From an uncultured Oligoflexia bacterium (lineage in GTDB: Bacteria; Bdellovibrionota; Bacteriovoracia; Bacteriovoracales; Bacteriovoracaceae), in NCBI GenBank assembly GCA_950060715.1, contig CATLVA010000012.1:1-11989 (forward strand): a stretch of DNA of 11,989 bases, given 5' to 3'. This document shows, piece by piece, positions 7,300-11,989 of this stretch. Below the pieces are notes generated by a model that worked only from the letters and a program-made list of their open reading frames with translations, searched no databases and was not told the origin of the DNA. The position numbers were made by a program, and so were the translations under genes. Numbering within the stretch: the first letter of the stretch is position 1; the number at the start of each line of letters is the position of its first letter.

Positions 7300-8483
7300 A
7301 CCTAGAGTTGAGGTTTAAAGAATTAAGTGATTTTCTCCAAGGCTGGTCAAACTTTATTGATCTAGAGCCTATAAGAAAATATCCCAATCATATAGTTCCG
7401 CAAATAGAAGATTGGATTCGTGAAATTAAAGAAGCTTCAGAATATGAACTGATAGAATTAGAAAACTCATTTTTATTTCAAACGGAAAATCAGGATTTCC
7501 AAGAATTTCTCGCAAAAATAAAATCTTTGATACATTTCAACTCTCCGATAAAAAAACCTTCACCTCTAGAATTCACGACTAAAATGAAAGAGAAAAAGCG
7601 ACACGAAATTGAAATCATCGCGTCTATGTTAGATGGAATTGATAAAGTTAATTTTATTGATATTGGTGGTGGTGCAGGCTATTTGACGGAAAATCTAGTC
7701 AATAATCGCGAGCGATTTAGTTTTTCAATTGATATGAATAAGAAGCTTCAAGAATCGGGTGCAAAACGAATAAATCAAAATAGTGAGCAAAATTTTAAAA
7801 AGGTCCAATTTCTCTTGAATAATTTTGGAGAAGATCCCTACCCTTTGATAACTGGTAGATTTCATGACAATTACGTTATCGGGCTTCATAGCTGTGGAGA
7901 CCTTTCTCCACATTTACTCCGATACACGGTAAATCAAAAAATCAAATCAGTTTTAAGCCTCGGTTGTTGCTACCATAAACTGACTGACCAGTATAACCTA
8001 TCCTCTTTGGCACAAATGTCTGGATTATTATTAACAAAAAACAGCTTAAACTTGGCCACTAGAGGATACTCCTATCAGACAATAGCAGGACTCAAAAGAA
8101 AAATAAAAATTAGAAAATACCGTTATGGTCTACATTTGTATTTATTTTCTCTAGGTCACCATAATTTCATTCCTACAGGAAGAACAAACTTATCTGATTA
8201 CGATAAAACATTCTCGGAATATGCATCCATCTACGCAGGAGAACTCATTAAATCTTCAACTGACGCTGAAGCCTTTTATAAGAAAGATGAGTCTCAAATG
8301 GAAATTAAAGATATCATAGCGATTGATTTAATCAGAGGCTTGTTTGGTAGAGTGATCGAAGCATACCTCACAGTAGATCGCGCTCTCTATTTAAAAGAAA
8401 ATGGTTACCAGGTACAAATCACGGAACTTTTTGATCGCAGGTTAAGTCCAAGGAGCTTAGCAATTCAAGCTCACCTACCTTGA
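7296..8483 (+). CDS. METTL25/RRNAD1-like SAM-dependent methyltransferase
   Basis: The 395-residue protein matches the METTL25/METTL25B (RRNAD1) family, best known from eukaryotes, whose core is a Rossmann methyltransferase domain. Diagnostic segments appear in family order: MKEKKRHEIEII (97-108, the M-x2-KK-x-HE(V/I) signature), the SAM-binding IDIGGGAGYLTENL (121-134), GLHSCGDLSPHLLR (196-209), LGCCYHKLT (222-230, the GCCY motif), LNLATRG (251-257), and the C-terminal IEAYLTVDRALYLKENGYQV (354-373) with LFDRRLSPRSLAI (378-390). The first 90 residues are an extra helical, acidic part. It overlaps the radical SAM gene by 4 bp and has only a weak AGG before the ATG, so translation is probably coupled. 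Its last 13 bp overlap the end of the convergent lysR gene. The substrate is unknown; RNA or protein is possible. Confidence 0.88.
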   Translation: MNLELRFKELSDFLQGWSNFIDLEPIRKYPNHIVPQIEDWIREIKEASEYELIELENSFLFQTENQDFQEFLAKIKSLIHFNSPIKKPSPLEFTTKMKEKKRHEIEIIASMLDGIDKVNFIDIGGGAGYLTENLVNNRERFSFSIDMNKKLQESGAKRINQNSEQNFKKVQFLLNNFGEDPYPLITGRFHDNYVIGLHSCGDLSPHLLRYTVNQKIKSVLSLGCCYHKLTDQYNLSSLAQMSGLLLTKNSLNLATRGYSYQTIAGLKRKIKIRKYRYGLHLYLFSLGHHNFIPTGRTNLSDYDKTFSEYASIYAGELIKSSTDAEAFYKKDESQMEIKDIIAIDLIRGLFGRVIEAYLTVDRALYLKENGYQVQITELFDRRLSPRSLAIQAHLP

Positions 8484-9346
8484 TATGTCTCTCTAAAGCA
8501 ATCAATCCAAGCTTTTGCATTTCGCGATAAGAAATGATTCTTTTTGGTCACAAGCTTTAGTGAGAAATTAAATGTTCCTTTCGGATACAACCTCACCAAC
8601 TCTTTTCGTTTCAACTCTTCCTTAACCATAATTTCAGGTAGAACAGATACTCCCAACCCATTCAGGACCATGTTTTTATGTGAGGTTAAACTATTTGATG
8701 AAATTTTAATTTTAACTTTCTTAAAATCTTTATTCATTCTCTTTATGGTTGGAAAATCCTTCGTTGAAACATCGTCAATTTCCCGGGACCCTATAAATGA
8801 TCTTATAACCTCTAAATTGCCTTTTTCAGAGGCTTTTATAACTAAATCAAAAGGAATCTGTGCAATTACTTCTACTTCAATTTTTGCTGAAGTCTTTGGA
8901 GTATGAAAAAACAATCCAAACTCAAATTCTCCCTCTTCAATTTTTGCTGTTAGGTCCGAGGCAAAGCCAGAAAAACAAGTGGGAACCACTTCTGGGTGTT
9001 GACCTAAGAATTTACTGTAGACGACTGGCACGTAATATGAAGAAACAGGCTCACTAGCACAAAACCTCATAGGTCCTCGACAATCATACTTACCTTGAGC
9101 TGCAATCAATTCAATTTCATCTACTTTTTTAAATATCTCATCACACTTAGCAAATATCTCGGAGCCAATATCAGTTAAGCTTACGGAGCGTTTCTCACGG
9201 TTAAACAGCTTTACCCCGAGGTCTTCTTCTAGAGTTGATACGGTTTTACTGATAGCAGGTTGTTGCACAAATAATTTTTTTGAAGCTTTGGTAAATCCAC
9301 CATACTTGGCCACAAAATAAAAATGTTTTAAATGAGATATCTCCAC
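8471..9346 (-). CDS. LysR-family transcriptional regulator
   Basis: LysR regulators are tetrameric DNA-binding proteins that sense a small ligand and usually control a divergent gene. The 291-residue length is standard. Residues 1-60 are the winged helix-turn-helix (HLKHFYFVAKYGGFTKASKK, VQQPAISKTVSTLEEDLGVKLF, LTDIG). A linker helix follows, and about 88-290 form the two-lobed ligand domain (RFCASEPVSSYYVPVVYSKF; HKNMVLNGLGVSVLPEIMV). The start is GTG at 9346-9344 with an AGGG ribosome site about 9 nt upstream; no ATG fits the family N-terminus better. A T-N11-A palindrome lies 5-21 bp upstream of the start, overlapping that ribosome site, in the divergent gap to the small secreted-protein operon. 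Autoregulation and control of that operon are therefore the likely roles. The ligand is unknown. Confidence 0.95.
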   Translation of the reverse strand: MEISHLKHFYFVAKYGGFTKASKKLFVQQPAISKTVSTLEEDLGVKLFNREKRSVSLTDIGSEIFAKCDEIFKKVDEIELIAAQGKYDCRGPMRFCASEPVSSYYVPVVYSKFLGQHPEVVPTCFSGFASDLTAKIEEGEFEFGLFFHTPKTSAKIEVEVIAQIPFDLVIKASEKGNLEVIRSFIGSREIDDVSTKDFPTIKRMNKDFKKVKIKISSNSLTSHKNMVLNGLGVSVLPEIMVKEELKRKELVRLYPKGTFNFSLKLVTKKNHFLSRNAKAWIDCFRETYQGR

Positions 9347-9350
9347 AAAT

Positions 9351-9367
9351 TATTCCCTTTTGGAATA
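9351..9367. promoter_or_regulatory. LysR-type operator TATTCC-N5-GGAATA
   Basis: TATTCC (9351-9356) and GGAATA (9362-9367) are perfect 6-bp inverted copies separated by CTTTT. The inner part TTCC-N5-GGAA fits the LysR consensus T-N11-A with dyad symmetry (T9353 to A9365). It lies in the 100-bp gap between the lysR start and the divergent operon at 9447, and overlaps the lysR ribosome-binding region. Binding there could repress lysR itself and affect the divergent promoter. No binding data; prediction from pattern and position. Confidence 0.6.
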
Positions 9368-9446
9368 GTTTTAATAAGGATTATATATTTTTATTATAAC
9401 ATAAATTCAACTATAAAGGCTCTCAATTACCAAAAAGGAGCGGATA

Positions 9447-9662
9447 ATGAAAAAATTACTACTATCTCTAAGCCTTATAAGCTTACAAACCATGGCATCG
9501 GGCCCTGATTGTTACCCAGGACAAGAAGTTAATTATAGAGAGCTAGATATAGAATTCGAAGGAGTTGTCTTCTACTGTCATACTATTAGAAAACTGGATG
9601 ATAATTGTAATCCTACTGAAATACTAAGCTATCATTGTGAACCTTTAGAGGAGGAACGATGA
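9447..9662 (+). CDS. Small secreted four-cysteine protein
   Basis: I do not recognise this 71-residue protein. Residues 1-17 (MKKLLLSLSLISLQTMA) are a clear signal peptide, leaving a mature product of about 54 residues. It carries four cysteines (C22, C44, C54, C64) in contexts DCYPG, YCHT, NCNP and HCEP, suitable for two disulfides in the envelope or outside the cell. It is acidic at the end (EPLEEER). The ATG has a strong AGGAG ribosome site 6 nt upstream. Candidate -10 boxes TATAAC (9395-9400) and TATAAA (9412-9417) lie upstream without good -35 partners, which would fit activator dependence on the divergent LysR. The next gene starts inside its stop codon (ATGA), so the pair is an operon. 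Confidence 0.8.
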   Translation: MKKLLLSLSLISLQTMASGPDCYPGQEVNYRELDIEFEGVVFYCHTIRKLDDNCNPTEILSYHCEPLEEER

Positions 9663-9862
9663 ATCTGTTTATGGTACATTGCGGATATTATGTTGATGAA
9701 CTCTATGAATCCCATACAAATATATTTGTAGCAGCTGAAGATAAAATTGCTGCCAAACAAAAAGTAAAGAGCCTAGAAAAGTTCCAAAGTTTGAGAATGC
9801 ACGTGGATTCAATACTTGAGATAAAGCAAGTTGATGAATACCAAGTACAGCTTTTAAATTAG
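9659..9862 (+). CDS. DUF1543-like small protein
   Basis: The 67-residue protein begins [20 protein letters not shown], then [18 protein letters not shown], and later [18 protein letters not shown]. This follows the pattern I recall for DUF1543: an MxLFMVxxGG-type strand, an H-x-x-x-FV(V/A)A strand, a helix with K-x-K-V-K, then an EIxxVDxYxVxL ending. The family has no known function. The protein has no signal peptide, so it is cytoplasmic, unlike its operon partner. The ATG overlaps the previous stop (ATGA) and has AGGAGG 4 nt upstream, a strong ribosome site. The TAG stop at 9860-9862 overlaps the convergent chemoreceptor stop by 4 bp. The family call is from memory of the motif pattern and moderately sure. 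Confidence 0.75.
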   Translation: MNLFMVHCGYYVDELYESHTNIFVAAEDKIAAKQKVKSLEKFQSLRMHVDSILEIKQVDEYQVQLLN

Positions 9863-11505
9863 GCAGCAGTACCGAGAGGACCGGGACCAATATCATCTTC
9901 ACTTTCTGATTTTAGAATCTTTAGTGGTGAGCTGGTTTCGGTCTCCACCTCTCCGTAGACGAGAACAGATAACTCATAAACGATCTCGCTTAATTCTTCT
10001 GATTTGCTTTTAAAATTCTCGGCCATAGTTGAAGTCTCTTGGGCAATATTTGAGTTTTCGTGTGTTAGCTGATCAAGCTCCTGCATGGCCTTTGAGACCT
10101 CCTGAACACCAAGTGATTGTTCTTGAGATGCTGTGCTGATTTCGCCAATCAGATTATCAACCTCATCAATATCACGTAATATTTGTTGTAGAGCTTCAAG
10201 GCTCTCTTTTGCCCTAATATTACCTTGTTGGATTTTTTCCTTACTGGAACTTTCTAGAATTTCCATTTTCGCTTTCGTGTTGTTAACAATTTGAGTGACC
10301 TGACTAATGGAGCGATCAAGCATCTCCCTAATTTCTAAAGCTGCCGTCCCAGACATTGCCGCGAGACTTCCCACTTCTTCTGCCACAACCGCAAAACCTT
10401 TACCGTGTTCTCCCGCCCTTGCGGCCTCCACAGAAGCATTAAATGATAAAAGCTTTGTCTGAAAAACAATATCGTTTATCACTTTAGTTTTTTCAGATAT
10501 TTCTGAAATAACTTCTAAAATTTCAGAAATATTTTTATTATTTACGTTCATCTCCTCTACTAACTCATCGCTATTCGCAGCAATATTTTCGATAGACTCC
10601 ATCATAATATTCATTGTTTCTAGTCCCTGACTGGCAGTTCTCTTAGACTTTTCAGACGTTTTTGCAGAGTCTTGAGTGGATCTTGTATTTTTATTTATCA
10701 TAGAGCTAATTTCATCCACAGATGAAACTGTCTCCTGCAAAGACGATGCTGCCTTTATCGAAGAATCTGTTAACATTGAACTCTTATTGCGAAGTTCATT
10801 ACTGTAGCTACCGATCTCCTCCGAGCTACCAGCAAGAAATGAAGTGTATTTTTGTATATGTAGAGATAAGCGATGGCTGAAATACCAGCCTTGTATAAAG
10901 ACAATTAGAAAAGCGAATGCAAGTGAAATGAATAAGTAATTTGAATTTTTCTGCTGCCTATGTTGAGCATCATTTAACTTGTTAAAATTTGACTCACTTG
11001 TCTTCTCAAAAAATTCCTCAGCAACACTCATCCACTCCTTCGCTTTGACGGGACAGATATCTCTAATCATATCCGCTCCCTTTTTCAAGGATTCTTCAGT
11101 TGGTCTTTCGTACTGTTTCATTAAATCTTTAGCAAAAAGGTAGAATGCTTCCCAGCCTTTATTCATTTTCAGAACATAGGCTCTTTCTTCATCAGTAAAA
11201 GATAGTCTTTCAAATTTAGCTTTTTCTTCCTCAAACTTTGCAACAGCTTTCAAGGTCTCTTTTTTGTAATAATTAATGTCTTTTAAAGTGTTACCCTGTA
11301 CCGCGAGACTTCTCGCATTGATTCGAACTGATCTAAATTGCGCTATTAATCGAGAAGATATTTGAGCCTTAGGTAGCTCTTCTTGCGACACATCTTTAAA
11401 TGTATCTTTCAAAGTGAAAATTCCTGTTAAGGCGAGAAGCGCCAAAAGCATTCCTGACAAAAAGGTTTGTAAAATGAGCTTCTTTTTTAGACTGTATTTT
11501 TTCAT
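9859..11505 (-). CDS. Methyl-accepting chemotaxis protein with 4-helix-bundle sensor
   Basis: This inner-membrane chemoreceptor passes periplasmic ligand signals to CheA/CheW. TM1 is about residues 10-31 and TM2 about 189-209. The 155 residues between are helical and charged, like a 4HB_MCP sensor domain. The cytoplasmic part from about 225 to 515 is one long coiled-coil hairpin. Its tip (346-380) contains [20 protein letters not shown] and [19 protein letters not shown], the CheA/CheW-contact region. There is little room for a HAMP domain between TM2 and the signalling helices, and the usual N in QTN-LL is K. The C-terminal tail (about 520-548) is acidic then GPGPLGTAA, not an NWETF-type CheR tether. 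The ATG has only weak GGTAG upstream. A CRP/FNR-like palindrome lies 60-75 bp before the start. Confidence 0.95.
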   Translation of the reverse strand: MKKYSLKKKLILQTFLSGMLLALLALTGIFTLKDTFKDVSQEELPKAQISSRLIAQFRSVRINARSLAVQGNTLKDINYYKKETLKAVAKFEEEKAKFERLSFTDEERAYVLKMNKGWEAFYLFAKDLMKQYERPTEESLKKGADMIRDICPVKAKEWMSVAEEFFEKTSESNFNKLNDAQHRQQKNSNYLFISLAFAFLIVFIQGWYFSHRLSLHIQKYTSFLAGSSEEIGSYSNELRNKSSMLTDSSIKAASSLQETVSSVDEISSMINKNTRSTQDSAKTSEKSKRTASQGLETMNIMMESIENIAANSDELVEEMNVNNKNISEILEVISEISEKTKVINDIVFQTKLLSFNASVEAARAGEHGKGFAVVAEEVGSLAAMSGTAALEIREMLDRSISQVTQIVNNTKAKMEILESSSKEKIQQGNIRAKESLEALQQILRDIDEVDNLIGEISTASQEQSLGVQEVSKAMQELDQLTHENSNIAQETSTMAENFKSKSEELSEIVYELSVLVYGEVETETSSPLKILKSESEDDIGPGPLGTAA

Positions 11506-11564
11506 ACTCTACCAACTTTCTAGGTTTCTTAATTTTTATTTTCGTTCACTTTTCTAAAGCTCTT

Positions 11565-11580
11565 TATGATTAAGATCACA
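11565..11580. promoter_or_regulatory. CRP/FNR-like palindrome upstream of the chemoreceptor
   Basis: TATGA-N6-TCACA (11565-11580) matches nine of ten specific bases of the CRP consensus TGTGA-N6-TCACA. On the minus strand it reads TGTGATCTTAATCATA, with a perfect TGAT-N4-ATCA core. The centre is about 67 bp upstream of the chemoreceptor ATG. This suggests control of the receptor by a CRP/FNR-family regulator, though the window encodes none. The surrounding DNA is very AT-rich, which raises the chance of a random match. Confidence 0.5.
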
Positions 11581-11586
11581 AAAGGT

Positions 11587-11623
11587 CTTAAAATTAACTT
11601 AAAATTTTAAATTTCACTTAAAA
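11587..11623. repeat. Three direct CTTAAAA repeats in AT-rich leader
   Basis: CTTAAAA occurs at 11587-11593, 11598-11604 and 11617-11623. The first two starts are 11 bp apart, the spacing used by tandem OmpR/PhoB-family dimers; the third is 19 bp further. The repeats lie between the chemoreceptor gene and an OmpR/PhoB-type regulator gene, which both read leftwards. They could be binding sites of that regulator upstream of the chemoreceptor. They could equally be chance, because the stretch 11581-11625 is almost only A and T. Confidence 0.3.
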
Positions 11624-11697
11624 ATTCTCGGTCTAATCTGCTAAAAATTCATCAGACATTTGTCCTATTAATTGAATTAAAATGAGAAACAGAGGGA

Positions 11698-11989
11698 TTA
11701 TGGTTTTTTCTTCACAATTGAGATCCCTTTAAATCTCAAACTTGTGATGGAGTATTCCCACCCTTGAAGCTTGGATTTCAAGTTATAGATATGGGAATTG
11801 AGCACCTTCTTATCCACATAAGTTTGAGCTCCCCAAACAAATGCTTGTATATCTTCTCGTTTATTGATTTTGTCTGCATGACTACACAGGAAATATAGAA
11901 TCTTATACTCAATTAATGTTAGTGCTATTTCTTCTGAAGATAAACACACACTAATTGTACTTGGATTAATGCTTAAAGATCCAATTGAA
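11698..11989 (-). CDS. OmpR/PhoB-type response regulator, C-terminal DNA-binding domain, cut by window edge
   Basis: The minus-strand frame is open from the window end to the TAA at 11698-11700, about 96 visible residues. It begins SIGSLSINPSTISVCL, runs through the LT-x-x-EY-x-(I/L)L strand-helix (SSEEIALTLIEYKILYFLCSH), then INKREDIQAFVWG, then the recognition helix in VDKKVLNSHIYNLKSKLQG. It ends ITSLRFKGISIVKKKP. This is the Trans_reg_C winged helix, with the typical VWG and HIxxLRxKL pattern; the usual GxGY in the wing is diverged to RFKGISI. A GTG at 11949 could be read as a start, but the conserved domain extends upstream of it, so the real start is outside the window. Whether a phospho-receiver domain is present cannot be seen. 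The chemoreceptor gene follows 192 bp downstream on the same strand. Confidence 0.85.
   Translation of the reverse strand, partial: SIGSLSINPSTISVCLSSEEIALTLIEYKILYFLCSHADKINKREDIQAFVWGAQTYVDKKVLNSHIYNLKSKLQGWEYSITSLRFKGISIVKKKP

Noticed and set aside
9447..9862. Small genes as RiPP precursors for the radical SAM enzyme
   Set aside because: They are separated from it by the methyltransferase and the opposing lysR gene. One has a Sec signal peptide and the other matches DUF1543; neither shows a leader-core layout.
9669..9902. 77-codon minus-strand open frame
   Set aside because: It lies opposite the DUF1543-like gene and the receptor end, has no ribosome site and no family-like pattern; treated as an antisense shadow.
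11620..11650. Sigma-28 flagellar-type promoter for the chemoreceptor (minus-strand ACCGAGAA as -10)
   Set aside because: Only six of eight -10 bases match GCCGATAA, the -35 is TGAA and not TAAA, and it is over 100 bp from the start codon.
11947..11949. GTG at 11949 as start of a stand-alone 83-residue DNA-binding protein
   Set aside because: The frame remains open upstream and the residues before the GTG (SIGSLSINPSTISV) match the first strands of the same winged-helix domain.

Overview
The window is a low-GC stretch of bacterial chromosome, densely packed, with many 4-bp ATGA start/stop overlaps and abutting convergent genes. The mix of content suggests a Gram-negative of the Bdellovibrionota/Bacteriovoracales type. 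That content includes several short secreted proteins of unknown function, a secreted lipase-like protein coupled to a beta-sandwich protein, a 4-helix-bundle chemoreceptor without a clear HAMP, a METTL25/RRNAD1-like methyltransferase and a DUF1543-like protein. The taxonomic placement is an inference from gene flavour, not proven by the sequence.

Layout. At 1-507 (minus) lie the first 68 codons of groEL and a complete groES. Directly upstream of groES, at 548-1224 (minus), are two gene remnants: an internal piece of a NodU/CmcH-type carbamoyltransferase and a GNAT-like piece. They look like debris of a surface-sugar modification locus lying where the groESL control region should be. At 1226-1906 (plus) is a secreted protein made of two diverged copies of one cysteine-pair domain. 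At 6351-1907 (minus) runs a four-gene set: lipase-like alpha/beta hydrolase, secreted beta-sandwich protein, MscS channel and SLC13/DASS-like permease with TrkA-C-like domains. The first and last pairs are each coupled by ATGA overlaps, with a 55-bp gap between the pairs.

At 6433-8483 (plus) is a tight bicistron of a radical SAM/SPASM enzyme and a METTL25/RRNAD1-like methyltransferase. It is preceded by a good sigma-70-like promoter whose expected start site is the A of the ATG, so the mRNA may be leaderless. This is the most interesting system here. It looks like a two-enzyme modification pathway whose substrate cannot be read from the window. At 8471-9862 a LysR regulator (minus, GTG start) diverges from a two-gene operon (plus) that encodes a small secreted four-cysteine protein and a DUF1543-like protein. 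A clean T-N11-A inverted repeat lies between them. At 9859-11505 (minus) is a methyl-accepting chemotaxis protein with a CRP/FNR-like palindrome upstream. The window ends inside an OmpR/PhoB-type response-regulator DNA-binding domain (11698-11989, minus).

No tRNA, rRNA, CRISPR array, insertion sequence or convincing intrinsic terminator was seen. No gene-free stretch exceeds 300 bases; the longest is 11506-11697, which holds the putative CRP/FNR-like site and AT-rich direct repeats.
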